Origin: Salinivenus lutea
GTDB taxonomy: Bacteria; Bacteroidota; Rhodothermia; Rhodothermales; Salinibacteraceae
Length of the DNA: 64,000 nucleotides
Assembly (NCBI GenBank): GCA_002894685.1
Contig: NCRC01000007.1
Span: 89,150-153,149 of the forward strand
Direction: 5' to 3'
Made by a program: the position numbers and the translations under genes. Positions 48,125-58,010 of the stretch are shown in pieces; position 1 is the stretch's first letter, and each line of letters starts with the position of its first letter. A model generated the notes under the pieces. It saw only the letters and a program-made list of their open reading frames with translations. It ran no database searches and was not told where the DNA came from.

Positions 48125-51100
48125 TCACGTGCCGGTCGTTGAGCCCGCTCCTTCCGCGGCCTCTTCCCGCACTTCCTCGAGGGTCCGGTCGAAGAGGTAG
48201 TCGAAGAGCATGCGGCCGAACGCCTCGTTGTCGGTGATCTTCTTGTAGAGCTTGAAGTTGCGATCCACCATGCCCTGCAGCTCGTCCTCGGCTACGTCGT
48301 CGAAGGTGAGCCGCGCGTCGCTCTCGTCGTTGACCTCGATGCTTTTCTGTACGGCGTCGTGGCCGCGCACCTTCTTCTCCAGCTGCTCGATGAAGACCCG
48401 ATCCTCCTCGGTGAATTCGTAGCCGAATTTCTCGTTGAGGCGCTCCAGAATCGCGGACAGCGGTTCCTTTTCAGGAGAGCTGCTCCCCGACGACGTAGAT
48501 CCCTCTGACTGCGGCGCGAGGGACTTTTCGCCCTGTTCGAGCGGAACGGTCCCAGACTCAGACTTCTGAATGCGGTAAGAGTCGATATCGACATACTGAA
48601 GGAGCTCGTCGGGCACGTCCGCCGGGTCCAGCCGCGCGAGCAGCTTCGACAATAGCGGCTTGACCAGAATGTAGAGCTTCTCCAGCTCGACGTCCTCGAA
48701 CGGGACGACCTGCGCGAGGAAGGCGTAAAGCCGGACGTACCGCCCGATCCGCCGGCGGAAATCGGCTTGCTCCTCCTCGGTCGCCGCCTCGTAGCGGTCT
48801 ACGCACCGGTCGAGCACGGAGTGTAGTTCTTTCTGCGTGCCCTCGCCCGAGTGCCAGATCTCGGCGAAGGCGTCTAAGTCCTCGTCGGTCACGATGCCGA
48901 ACTCGCGGATCTCGTGCTCCAGGTCGTGGAGCCGGTTCGGATCGGTCCCTTCCTGCAGCGTCGTACGCTCGTAGTAGGGCTCGAACGCCTCCCGGATATC
49001 TTCCGCGTCGTTGACGAAGTCGAGGACCATCGTCTCTTCTTTCTCCGGGTGTGTCCGGTTGAGGCGGGACAGGGTCTGCACCGCGCCGACGCCGCCGAGG
49101 TTCTTGTCGACGTACATCGTGTGGAGGAGCGGCTGGTCAAACCCGGTTTGAAACTTGTTCGCGACGATCAGGAACCGGTTCTTACTACGCTCAAACGCAC
49201 TTCGCGTCCGAGAATCGGAAAAGCCGTTCATACTCGCCTCCGTGTATTCGACGCCGCCGTCCTCAACGGTGCCCGAGAAGGCAACAAGCGCCTCGTATGG
49301 GTAGCCCTGCTCATCCAGATACCGCTCCAGGACGCGCTTGAACCGGACCGCGTGAAGCCGAGAGCGCGTCACGATCATCGATTTCGCCTTCCCCGAGATG
49401 CGGTGGGCGACCTTGCTTGCAAAGTGCTCGACAATGATCTCTACCTTCTCCCGGATGGTGTGCTCGTGGGCGCTAACGAATGATTTCAGGAGCCGGGAGG
49501 CCTGCTTCGTGTCGTAGCGCGGGTCGTCCTCCACGCGCTTCAGCAGGCGAAAGTAGTCGTTATACGTGGTGTAGTTTTGGAGTACATCGAGGATGAACCC
49601 CTCGTCGATCGCCTGCCGCATCGAGTAAACGTCGAAAGGCTCGTAGCTGCCATCCGCCCGTTTCTCGCCGAAGAGCTCCAGGGTTTTTGCCTTCGGCGTC
49701 GCCGTGAACGCAAAGTTGCTTACGTTAGGCTGGTGGCCGCGCTTCTCGATTTCCGCCATGATCTTGTCTTCGAGGTCGGCGTCTTCGGTTTCGTCCTCCT
49801 CGGCGGCGTCCTCCAGGGACGAGGCGGAGAGCGTGGCGTTGAGGTGCTTTCGGTACTCACCGGTCTGAGAGCTGTGGGCCTCGTCGATGATCACCGCAAA
49901 GTCGCGTTCGCCCTGCTTGCGGATCGCCTCCGCGACGTGCGGGAACGTCTGGAGGGTCACCACCACGATGCGTTTGCCCGACGCCAGGGCCTCCTCAAGG
50001 CCCGTAGCGCCCTCTTCAATGTCGGCCACAACGCCGCGCTCCTGTTCGAACTGAAGAATGACCTGGGCGATCTGCTTATCCAACACCCGCCGGTCGGTGA
50101 CGACGATCACGGTATCGAAAACCGACGCGTCGTTCTCGTCGTGAAGAAAGGCGAGCTGGTGGGCGAGGACCGCGATCGAGATGCTTTTGCCGCTCCCGGC
50201 CGAATGCTGGACCAGGTAGCGCTCGCCGGGACCATTCTCGCGGGCATCGGCGACTAGCCGGCGCACCGACCGCATCTGGTGGTAGCGCGGGAAGATGAGT
50301 TTCTTCTTCCCGGTCGGCTCGCCGTTGTCTAGTTCCTTGATTGTCGCGATAAAGTGCTGCAGGAGGTTCAACACACTATCGCGGGTCCACACCTCTTCCC
50401 AAAGATACGACGTCCGGTATCCGTGGGCACTCGGCGGGTTGCCTGCCCCACCGTCGTAGCCTTTGTTGAACGGCAGAAAGGTCGTGTCCTCACCATTTAG
50501 TTCGGTGGTCATGTGAACCTCCTCACTCCCAACGGCAAAGTGAGCGAGACACCGCCCGAACTGGAAAAACGGCTCTCGCGAGTCGCGGTCACTCCGGTAC
50601 TGGTGGATCGCGTCCCGAAAGGTTTGTCCCGTGAGCGGGTTTTTGAGCTCTGCCGTAAAAAGCGGTAGCCCGTTCAGAAAGAGACAGAGATCCAGCGTGT
50701 GACCGCTGTCTGGGCTGTAGGGAAGCTGTCGAATGACACTAAAGACGTTGGCCCGGTACTTCTTCTGAAGCTCGGGATTGCGGCCGGTGGAGGGCCGGAA
50801 GTAGACGAGATCGAACCGGCAGCCGTAGAGTTTGACACCCCGGCGGAGGACGTTGAGCGTGCCCCGCTTCTCGACTGCCTTGCTGACGCGCCGTACGAGG
50901 TGGTCCTTCGGATCGCCGCTGACGTTTTCTTTGAGATCCGCCCACTCTTCGGGCTGCGTGGCAACGATAAAGTCGTAAAGATCGTCGGGAATCAGGCACC
51001 GGTCCCGATTGTAGCTGTCCGGCTCTCGCTGCCGATAGCCCTCCGTATCGACCGATCCCTCGTACCTAACTGAAGGCTCCGAGGCATCGTTACCATCGGT

Positions 51101-51154
51101 CAGGCTTGAGAGGATGGTCAATTCAAAGTTGTGCTCAGACGTATCGACGGGCAT
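48125..51154 (-). CDS. hsdR: Type I restriction enzyme, restriction subunit HsdR
   Basis: The 1009-aa protein has the HsdR layout: N-terminal PD-(D/E)XK nuclease with LDLCLFLNGLPLFTAELKN (catalytic Glu169/Lys171), then SF2 translocase motifs including Walker A HSAGSGKS (317-324) and DEAH (424-427). TATPKAKT, QTGFDQPLLHTMYVDK and the LSRLNRTHPEKEE motif VI region follow, and a helical C-terminus binds HsdM. It cuts DNA after ATP-driven translocation when HsdS/HsdM meet an unmethylated site. Unusually, three other genes (dGTPase, TM protein, SEFIR) lie between it and hsdS. Confidence 0.96.
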   Translation of the reverse strand: MPVDTSEHNFELTILSSLTDGNDASEPSVRYEGSVDTEGYRQREPDSYNRDRCLIPDDLYDFIVATQPEEWADLKENVSGDPKDHLVRRVSKAVEKRGTLNVLRRGVKLYGCRFDLVYFRPSTGRNPELQKKYRANVFSVIRQLPYSPDSGHTLDLCLFLNGLPLFTAELKNPLTGQTFRDAIHQYRSDRDSREPFFQFGRCLAHFAVGSEEVHMTTELNGEDTTFLPFNKGYDGGAGNPPSAHGYRTSYLWEEVWTRDSVLNLLQHFIATIKELDNGEPTGKKKLIFPRYHQMRSVRRLVADARENGPGERYLVQHSAGSGKSISIAVLAHQLAFLHDENDASVFDTVIVVTDRRVLDKQIAQVILQFEQERGVVADIEEGATGLEEALASGKRIVVVTLQTFPHVAEAIRKQGERDFAVIIDEAHSSQTGEYRKHLNATLSASSLEDAAEEDETEDADLEDKIMAEIEKRGHQPNVSNFAFTATPKAKTLELFGEKRADGSYEPFDVYSMRQAIDEGFILDVLQNYTTYNDYFRLLKRVEDDPRYDTKQASRLLKSFVSAHEHTIREKVEIIVEHFASKVAHRISGKAKSMIVTRSRLHAVRFKRVLERYLDEQGYPYEALVAFSGTVEDGGVEYTEASMNGFSDSRTRSAFERSKNRFLIVANKFQTGFDQPLLHTMYVDKNLGGVGAVQTLSRLNRTHPEKEETMVLDFVNDAEDIREAFEPYYERTTLQEGTDPNRLHDLEHEIREFGIVTDEDLDAFAEIWHSGEGTQKELHSVLDRCVDRYEAATEEEQADFRRRIGRYVRLYAFLAQVVPFEDVELEKLYILVKPLLSKLLARLDPADVPDELLQYVDIDSYRIQKSESGTVPLEQGEKSLAPQSEGSTSSGSSSPEKEPLSAILERLNEKFGYEFTEEDRVFIEQLEKKVRGHDAVQKSIEVNDESDARLTFDDVAEDELQGMVDRNFKLYKKITDNEAFGRMLFDYLFDRTLEEVREEAAEGAGSTTGT

Positions 51155-51218
51155 CGAGAAAGGGAATAAGCTGTGCGGCAGAGCTTGACCTATTCATACG
51201 ATTCCGATCGGAAGCATC

Positions 51219-52658
51219 TCACTGATCAACCCCAACCAAACGAGGCACCTCCAAGGGCCATCCGTCGAATTTCACGAATCCTCTGCCGTTTCCGATTGCC
51301 GCCACAGCCTGTTCAAACTCGTCCCATCCGGAAGTTGGAAACAGAGTATCGAGCGGCTCTACGGTTCCATTCGCGGCTCGAGCGAATAGTCTGAAGGGAC
51401 GAACACGGCGTCGCGCTCTTAGCAGCGTATCAGGATACCAGCTGACGTATTTTGGTACATCACCGTGCACGCACTCCATCGCAGCACGAAGATACAGGAC
51501 TAGATCTGCCTGCATGAGGTCACGATTTTCGGGACCTTTCTGTCCTGCACGTTCGGCCATCAGGTCTGAGACCTTGTTGATGCGGTTGTGGTCTAGATGC
51601 TCTTCTAGGGACTCAAGGTAGGGGCGGAAAGCCGTGAAATGCTGAAGCTCAACCCGCCCGGCCACGTCATCCTCAACGTGGTAGCTGCGAGTCATCAAAA
51701 GTTCGACCGTCTCAAATCTCTGCCTGTCCAACAGTACGGCTACTGCGCATAAAAAGAGTTCCCGAACGAAAAAAGCGAAATTATCGACTGAGGTGCCGTG
51801 AGATCGGCCTGGTCCCTCGGTGAATATGTAAGGGAGGAGCTGCTCGAAGAATTCATGCAGGATCTGCCCTGCTTCGTCTCCGGGCCAGTAATCAGCGAGG
51901 GTCGCAAAAACCTCAACGGCCTCGTTTCGGAATGGCTGAAAACTGTCGATGCTTTCTAAAACGTCCTCAGGGGGAAGACGACGGCTATCCGACTCAACTT
52001 TGAACCGCTCGAGGTTTTCTGCGAATGTCTTAAAATACTCTCGCAGTGCACCCAGGGCTGCGGAATCGCCATCGCGGAGCAGTTTCTTCGCGCGACGAGC
52101 TCGTGAATTGGTGCCCAACTCCGGCCCTTCATCCTGAAGGATGTAGGCCGGTGGTTTTCCTAATTCTGGTTCCTCACTGATAGGCTCATCGTATAGCCAG
52201 CGTACCAACTGCTCAAAATTATCCCTACGTAGATCCGGTGTCGACATATCAATGTACAGCCGACTTCCCATGTAGGTGGGAAGGTGAGCACTTCCACCCT
52301 CATCTCTTTCAGCGACCACAGCAGCAAATTTCTGTTGTGGATCATCGGGGTCCACCTCTTCATCGTAGAGATCTTGCGAGATGATTTGTGTCTCAGTACC
52401 CACCCCACCTTCACGCTCATCAGCCTTCCGCGCATATTCTTCGTCTGAAACGATGACCACCTTATCCACTTCTGGGTCGGTCACGGCCTGCTCCATGAAA
52501 GCGTAGAGGTCCTGTCCCTCCTGCAGATCCCACTCGTCGAGAATGACTTCTACACCGTTTTCGACAAGTTCCTGCGCGAGGTTGACGACCCACTTGATGT
52601 GGTCAGCGTCAGTTCTGCTGTAGGAAATAAATGCTTTAGGTGTCGGTGCATCCTCCAT
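51219..52658 (-). CDS. SEFIR-domain (TIR-like) protein, probable defence effector
   Basis: The first 130 residues of this 479-aa protein form a SEFIR domain: FISYSRTDADH (10-20), VEVILDEWDLQEGQDLYAFME (37-57), VIVSDEEYARKADEREGGVGTETQII (68-93). The remaining 350 residues are helical and unassigned and could sense infection. Prokaryotic SEFIR proteins act in anti-phage defence, commonly by NAD+ depletion and cell death; this is family knowledge, not shown here. It sits 64 bp upstream of hsdR and 43 bp after a two-TM protein in one operon. Base composition is clearly less GC-rich than core genes. Confidence 0.85.
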   Translation of the reverse strand: MEDAPTPKAFISYSRTDADHIKWVVNLAQELVENGVEVILDEWDLQEGQDLYAFMEQAVTDPEVDKVVIVSDEEYARKADEREGGVGTETQIISQDLYDEEVDPDDPQQKFAAVVAERDEGGSAHLPTYMGSRLYIDMSTPDLRRDNFEQLVRWLYDEPISEEPELGKPPAYILQDEGPELGTNSRARRAKKLLRDGDSAALGALREYFKTFAENLERFKVESDSRRLPPEDVLESIDSFQPFRNEAVEVFATLADYWPGDEAGQILHEFFEQLLPYIFTEGPGRSHGTSVDNFAFFVRELFLCAVAVLLDRQRFETVELLMTRSYHVEDDVAGRVELQHFTAFRPYLESLEEHLDHNRINKVSDLMAERAGQKGPENRDLMQADLVLYLRAAMECVHGDVPKYVSWYPDTLLRARRRVRPFRLFARAANGTVEPLDTLFPTSGWDEFEQAVAAIGNGRGFVKFDGWPLEVPRLVGVDQ

Positions 52659-52701
52659 GTCGACTCAACAGAGTTGAACGGTAGCGCGGTAGTAAGGTAG
52701 C

Positions 52702-53112
52702 CTAGAGTTCGTCTGTAGAAGTTGGTCCGATGGCGTCCCGAATGAAGGTGAGCATATAGCCGATTATCAGCCCCAGTAGGAAGCTAAACGTCGAACCACC
52801 AATCCGTCCTACGTAGGTCAAGAAAGCCGCCGTCCCAACCAGGACGAGAACAGTTATGACTGCAACTAAAGTCATTCCTATCCGGAACTTGACCTTTGTC
52901 TCTTGTGCCTGGGCAGAACGCTCCGCAAACGTCTTGAAGATCTCTATCAGCGGTTCCGCTCGATCAGCGACACGATCGATGATGAGGTTGATAGGGGGCT
53001 CTTGTGGATGAGGAGTTTTGTCGGTGACCTGCTGATTCTCATTCGTCGCGTCACTTTTCACCCTCTCGACAGAATCAGCATCGGTAACTCCAGCATCGCT
53101 ATCACTAGACAT
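52702..53112 (-). CDS. Small membrane protein with two TM helices in the defence operon
   Basis: The 136-aa protein has an acidic, probably disordered N-terminus (1-40), a helical segment (41-70) and two TM helices (about 78-98 MTLVAVITVLVLVGTAAFLTY and 106-126 TFSFLLGLIIGYMLTFI). No known family was recognised. It lies 20 bp after the dGTPase-like gene and 43 bp before the SEFIR gene. Membrane proteins in such cassettes often form pores or anchor sensors; this is a guess from context. Confidence 0.75.
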   Translation of the reverse strand: MSSDSDAGVTDADSVERVKSDATNENQQVTDKTPHPQEPPINLIIDRVADRAEPLIEIFKTFAERSAQAQETKVKFRIGMTLVAVITVLVLVGTAAFLTYVGRIGGSTFSFLLGLIIGYMLTFIRDAIGPTSTDEL

Positions 53113-53132
53113 CGCGGATCAAAGCAGTTGGT

Positions 53133-54518
53133 TTATAGGCGGTCGAAAACAGTTCCTTCGCGGGGTACGAAGAGACGCTCGTACATTCGAGTTGCGTACT
53201 CGTCCGTCATCCCGGCGACATAGTCACACACGACGCGCTTGCGGTCAGATTCGCAGCCGGACCTCGTGGCTTCGCGGTATGCCGCCTGCTGGTTCTCATC
53301 GAGGAGAGACGTTGGATCAGAGTCAAGGGCCTCAAACAGCTTGCGAATGATAAGACGCCCGCGGTGCTCCAATGTCTGTACCTGCTGCGTGAAGATCACC
53401 TGTTCCTCGGCAATGTCTTGGAGCACGTCGAGGAAGGCGCGCTCTGGCGTCCCAAGTTCAAGGTGGTGATCCAGCAATTGATGATCGAAGACCTCGTGTT
53501 TGTCGACTGTGACCGATGAGACAAGAGAATTGACAAGGGCTCCAGTTGCCTCCTTCCGGTCATCTCCATTCCCACCGAACAGATCTTGCAGCAGTTCTGC
53601 GAAAGGCCGGTCGAGCACCTCTTTCTCCATGCCCCACTCGAAGCCCTCTTGAGGATCGCTGTCTGCCTTCTCCAGACGTTTCCTCACATCTTCTTCGGAG
53701 ATCAGGTTCAGCACGATTCCGTCTTCGAGGTCGTGGACGCCGTAAGCGACGTCGTCGGCGATTTCCATGATCTCCGTGTCTAACGAAGCATATCGGATTT
53801 CGCCATGCTCTCCTTCTTCTCCCGGTTCAATCTCCCATTTTTCGGACCCATCATGAAAGCGCTCACGATCCTCGTCCTCGAATCCCGAAACGACCCAGTC
53901 GACGACATCTGACTCCGTGTCCAGGTAGCATTTCGGCGGTTTGAGTCCCGGTGCCGGCTCGTCGGTTTGTCCTACGTTCTGCTCGGGATTTCGCGCTTCG
54001 CAGTAGGAGGCCGGGTATTTCAGAATGCCGAGGAGGGTTCTCCGCGTGAGATCCAGACCATATCCTGACTTGCGCGACTCCAGGTTTGCGACGAGCCGCA
54101 AGGAGTGGCCATTGCCCTCAAAACCGCCGTGGTCCCGCATGACATAGTTTAGTGCCCGCTCCCCACTATGGCCGAATGGGGGATGGCCGAGATCGTGGCA
54201 AAAGCCGATCGTCTCGATCAGTTCGAGGTCGGGGAGAACGGATTCCGAATCCTCTTCCCAGAGCGACGGGTTTTCCTTACGCAACTTGAGGACAATTCCC
54301 CTCGCGATCTGTGCCACTTCCATCGTGTGGGTCAGGCGCGTACGGTGGAAATCACCCTCCCGAATGCCGAGAACCTGCGTTTTGGATTGAAGGCGCCGGT
54401 ACGCTGCCGAATGGATCACGCGCGACCGGTCTCGTTCATAGGCGCTACGCGGATCGCCGTCACGTTCACCTGAATGACCGGAATGTCGGGCTCGCCACAA
54501 ATCTGGATCTAACGGCAC
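53133..54518 (-). CDS. dgt: dGTPase-like HD-domain triphosphohydrolase
   Basis: The 461-aa protein starts on the Dgt pattern (RHSGHSGERDGDPRSAYERDRSRVIHSAAYRRLQSKTQV). HD-domain metal ligands are HTMEV (His64), GFCHDLGHPPFGHSGE (His108-Asp109) and EIADDVAYGVHDLED. Dgt enzymes hydrolyse dNTPs to nucleosides and triphosphate. Several bacterial homologues protect against phage by draining dNTPs. Being inside a restriction operon 30 bp after hsdS makes a defensive role likely. Substrate preference cannot be read from sequence. Confidence 0.9.
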   Translation of the reverse strand: MPLDPDLWRARHSGHSGERDGDPRSAYERDRSRVIHSAAYRRLQSKTQVLGIREGDFHRTRLTHTMEVAQIARGIVLKLRKENPSLWEEDSESVLPDLELIETIGFCHDLGHPPFGHSGERALNYVMRDHGGFEGNGHSLRLVANLESRKSGYGLDLTRRTLLGILKYPASYCEARNPEQNVGQTDEPAPGLKPPKCYLDTESDVVDWVVSGFEDEDRERFHDGSEKWEIEPGEEGEHGEIRYASLDTEIMEIADDVAYGVHDLEDGIVLNLISEEDVRKRLEKADSDPQEGFEWGMEKEVLDRPFAELLQDLFGGNGDDRKEATGALVNSLVSSVTVDKHEVFDHQLLDHHLELGTPERAFLDVLQDIAEEQVIFTQQVQTLEHRGRLIIRKLFEALDSDPTSLLDENQQAAYREATRSGCESDRKRVVCDYVAGMTDEYATRMYERLFVPREGTVFDRL

Positions 54519-54548
54519 GAGAATGGACTGAAGGGTGAGAAAGCGTCT

Positions 54549-55889
54549 TTAGAGGTGAGCTTCTTCGGATACCTTCTTCCGCACGTCGATCTGGCCTGTA
54601 ACCCCCGCTGAGATGAGCGCGGTACGGTACTCTTTCAACCGATCAATCCCGTTCTCAACTCTATTGATGAGGGAGTCGAGTTTGGAGGTGCGCCCGTTGA
54701 GAGAACGCGCTATGCGCCTCTGCTCTTCTATCGGAGGAACTGGGGTTTTGAGGTTCTTGGCTGTATCCACGTTGAAGTGCTGCTGGATAGCACCCTCTGA
54801 ACCAGCTCCATACTGCCCCTTCGCTGGAATGGAATTGAGAAAGTAGCTCAGATAGTCGGACTCGAAAGCTTCAGAACGTCGGATAATTATCAAGTCAATG
54901 CAGTTCGCGCCGTCAAATCTCTCATCAACGACGGCAGTAGTACCAGGCTGGCCAGTACGAACTGAAACAAGGTCGTCTTTCCAAATACGGGATTTCTGTA
55001 ACTCCTTGTTATCAGCCTCCCCGATGTAGACCAGATTCTCTGAGTCCAAACCGCGCTCGGTCACATTCAAAGATCTGAGCGCAGGAACTCCATTTGGCTT
55101 GTAGTGCTGGGTGGGCTTGACGACGATTCCGACAGTTATTTCTGGCGAGAGGAATTTGAGCTTCGCCGTTCCCCACTCTGCCGGAATCTCACCCAGCCAC
55201 TCCAACCCGCTATCCTGCATCTCGACATCCTCGTCTAGCCCCTTCGTGACGACGCGGCTGATGAGAACCGAGCGTTTCTCCTCCAGCAGCTCGATCAGCT
55301 GCTCCTTCTTCTCGATGAGCGCGTCGATGCGCTCCGTCTCGCGGTCAAGGTAGGCGGCGATGGCGCGCTGTTCGTCACGCGGTGGGAGCGGTACACGTAG
55401 ATTACGCCATGTCGACAGGTTGAAACTCTCTATTATGTCGCCGACTCCCTGCAATGTGTGAGCCGCCTGAGAAAGACAGTACCACCCAAAGCGACGATCT
55501 AGATCCTCTGCGATTTCAAGACGTTGTACTACATTGGTGTAAATGTCGCCCTCTTCGGGAAGGTGCACATACGGAGTACCATTGCGCGTGACCAGCAGGT
55601 CTTTCTCCGTAGCACGCCTATCATCGGGAAAGTCACTAAATGACGACTGGATCGGCGTCCGACGACAAGAATACAGCAGCTCATCACCTTCTCCCCAGTG
55701 CGTTTTATCAATCACCTCACCCGCATTGGAGTTAGTTATCATGTAGGCGAACTTGACCGACTCCCAGTGCGAAGGAATTTCTCTAACCCATTCAACTCCT
55801 GAGTCTTTGTAATCGTCGTACTTCGAGTAAGTATCGGTAGTCTCCAACGTATCTGTGGATTCGGTCGTGTTCATTATCGGGCCATTCAT
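54549..55889 (-). CDS. hsdS: Type I restriction enzyme, specificity subunit HsdS
   Basis: The 446-aa protein has two target-recognition domains, each opening with SGVEWVREIPSHWESVKF (about 31-48) and SGLEWLGEIPAEWGTAKLKF (about 228-247). Each is followed by a conserved helix, LPPRDEQRAIAAYLDRETERIDALIEKK and VPPIEEQRRIARSLNGRTSKLDSLINR. This is the normal full-length arrangement and should read a bipartite site. It starts 96 bp after hsdM. The first ATG is used; a downstream Met5 is possible. Confidence 0.95.
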   Translation of the reverse strand: MNGPIMNTTESTDTLETTDTYSKYDDYKDSGVEWVREIPSHWESVKFAYMITNSNAGEVIDKTHWGEGDELLYSCRRTPIQSSFSDFPDDRRATEKDLLVTRNGTPYVHLPEEGDIYTNVVQRLEIAEDLDRRFGWYCLSQAAHTLQGVGDIIESFNLSTWRNLRVPLPPRDEQRAIAAYLDRETERIDALIEKKEQLIELLEEKRSVLISRVVTKGLDEDVEMQDSGLEWLGEIPAEWGTAKLKFLSPEITVGIVVKPTQHYKPNGVPALRSLNVTERGLDSENLVYIGEADNKELQKSRIWKDDLVSVRTGQPGTTAVVDERFDGANCIDLIIIRRSEAFESDYLSYFLNSIPAKGQYGAGSEGAIQQHFNVDTAKNLKTPVPPIEEQRRIARSLNGRTSKLDSLINRVENGIDRLKEYRTALISAGVTGQIDVRKKVSEEAHL

Positions 55890-55985
55890 TGGCGGAAATG
55901 GAAGTCGACGTCATAGAGATAAGCACTCACGGATCCGGTTCTGGGAGAGATATGCCTCAGTCGGCCGTGTAATCAGAGGCGGCGC

Positions 55986-58010
55986 TTATGTGGTCATCTC
56001 CCCCATCATCTCGATAATGTCGCGCTGGACCTCCTGAAGATCCGCCTCGATCTCGTCGAGCGGGCGCGGCGGGTCATACTCGTAGAAGTAGCGGTTGAAG
56101 TTAATCTCGTAACCGACCCGTCCCACCTTCCCGTCCTGCTCGTCGGTGTAGTCCTCGTCGATGAATGCGTCCTCGACGTGCGGCTTCACTTCCCGCTCGA
56201 AGTACTCAAACACGTCTTCCTTCAGCGGGACGCGCTCATAGTCCCGTAGGTCGGTGTCCGACTCGAGGCGGTCCTTCGTATCTCGGACCGGCCTGGCCTC
56301 CGGGTCTTTCTTGGATAGAGCCTCCAGGATGTCTGTTCGCTTCTTTTTGCGAATCGAAATATCACGCGCATCGAGCTCCTTCTTCAGGTGTGAACGAAAC
56401 GCCGCGTAGTCCTCGTAGACGCGGTCCTTCATGTCATGGAGCATCTCTACAACCTGCTCCTGTACCTCCTTGTCTAGCCGTCCGAAGTAGCGCTTGTCCC
56501 ACACGTTTTCGATCCGGTCCGGCGACGGACGCAGGTTCACGCGGAGCGGCCGCTCGACGCGGATCTTCCGGTAGCCAAAGTCCTCCACATCGAAGATCTG
56601 GACGCGGTCGTCCATCTCTCCGTTTTGGCGAGCGCGGTCAAAGGCTTCATAGAGCCCGACGATTTCGGATACCTGATTCGGGTCGTCGTCTTCCCCCTCC
56701 GCGATGTAGCGCCGCTTGTCGCCGAGGCTCTTGCGCATCGGCTCCCAAAGGTCCGACGCGTCGATGAGCTGCACCTTGCCCTGCCGGCGCTCGGCCTTGT
56801 CGTTAGAGACGACCCACACGTAGGTCGAGATACCGGTGTTGTAGAAGATCTGCTCCGGCAGTTGGATGATGGCCTCTACCCAGTCGTTTTCCAGGAGCCA
56901 TCGCCGGATCTCGCTCTCTCCGCTCCCCGCATCGCCGGTAAAAAGCGGTGACCCGTTCATAATAATCGACACACGACCGCCGCCCTTATGGCGGGGTTTC
57001 ATGTGGGAGATCATGTGCTGCAAAAACAGCAGTTGCCCGTCGGAGATGCGCGGCGTACCAGCCTCGAACCGCCCGGCGGCCCCACGATCGGCTTCTTGCT
57101 TGACTTCTTTTTTGTCCCGCTTCCAGTCCTTGCCGTACGGCGGATTTGCAAGCTGATAGTCGAAGCGCTCGCCCCGATGGGCGTCATCGGACAGGGTGGA
57201 CCCGAACGCGATGCGATCGGCGTCTTTTCCGCCCTCGGTCTTCAGGTAAAGGTCCGACTTGCAAACGGCGTAGGTCTCTGGGTTCACCTCCTGCCCGTAG
57301 AGGTAAATCTTAGCGTCCTCGTTGATCTCGTGGATGCGGTCACGGGCAGCGGTGAGCATCCCGCCGGTTCCGCAACACGGATCATACACCGTGCTCACCT
57401 TTCCCGGCTTGTCGAGCTGGTCTCGGTCGCCGGCCAGCACGAGTTCGGTCATCAGCCGCACGACCTCTCGCGGGGTGAAGTGCTCGCCGGGGTTCTCATC
57501 GAGGGCCTCGTTGAACTTGCGGATAAGCTCCTCGAAGACGAGGCCCATCTCCTCGTTCGAAATGGTGTCGGGATGGAGGTCCACGTTTTTGAACCGTTCC
57601 ATCACCTGGTAGAGAAGCCCGGCCTGCTCCAGCTTGTCGATTGTGTTGCGGAAGTCGAACTTCTCGATCACGTCCCGCATGTTCTCGGAGAAGCCCGAAA
57701 TGTACGTCCGCAAGTTGGAGGCCAGTTGGCCTGGGTCTTCTTCCAGAAGCCGCTCAAAGGTGTAGTTGGACGTGTTGTAGAACGCATACCCCGCCTTCTT
57801 GCGGAGCAGCTTCTCCATGTTGTCCAACTCCCCCTTGTACTTGTGGTACGTCTCCAGCACCTCGTCCTTGGTTGGTTCCAGGACGCTATCGATTCGCCGG
57901 AGGACTGTAAAGGGCAGGATGACGTCCTGGTACTTCCCACGTTTGAAGGAGTCGCGGATCAGGTCCGCCGTGCCCCAGATGAAGCTGGTGATTTCGCTGT
58001 GGTTTTCCAT
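55986..58010 (-). CDS. hsdM: Type I restriction enzyme, DNA methyltransferase subunit HsdM
   Basis: The protein is 674 aa from ATG 58010 (MENHSEITSFIWGTADLIRD); 60 upstream codons in frame are not conserved-looking. The N-terminal HsdM_N helical domain (1-140) is followed by the N6-adenine methyltransferase core: FTPREVVRLM, SAM motif YDPCCGTGGM (209-218), and catalytic NPPYGK (289-294). A C-terminal helical region binds HsdS/HsdR. It methylates the host site. It is the first gene of the seven-gene operon and is divergent from an Mrr-like gene across 197 bp. Confidence 0.96.
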   Translation of the reverse strand: MENHSEITSFIWGTADLIRDSFKRGKYQDVILPFTVLRRIDSVLEPTKDEVLETYHKYKGELDNMEKLLRKKAGYAFYNTSNYTFERLLEEDPGQLASNLRTYISGFSENMRDVIEKFDFRNTIDKLEQAGLLYQVMERFKNVDLHPDTISNEEMGLVFEELIRKFNEALDENPGEHFTPREVVRLMTELVLAGDRDQLDKPGKVSTVYDPCCGTGGMLTAARDRIHEINEDAKIYLYGQEVNPETYAVCKSDLYLKTEGGKDADRIAFGSTLSDDAHRGERFDYQLANPPYGKDWKRDKKEVKQEADRGAAGRFEAGTPRISDGQLLFLQHMISHMKPRHKGGGRVSIIMNGSPLFTGDAGSGESEIRRWLLENDWVEAIIQLPEQIFYNTGISTYVWVVSNDKAERRQGKVQLIDASDLWEPMRKSLGDKRRYIAEGEDDDPNQVSEIVGLYEAFDRARQNGEMDDRVQIFDVEDFGYRKIRVERPLRVNLRPSPDRIENVWDKRYFGRLDKEVQEQVVEMLHDMKDRVYEDYAAFRSHLKKELDARDISIRKKKRTDILEALSKKDPEARPVRDTKDRLESDTDLRDYERVPLKEDVFEYFEREVKPHVEDAFIDEDYTDEQDGKVGRVGYEINFNRYFYEYDPPRPLDEIEADLQEVQRDIIEMMGEMTT

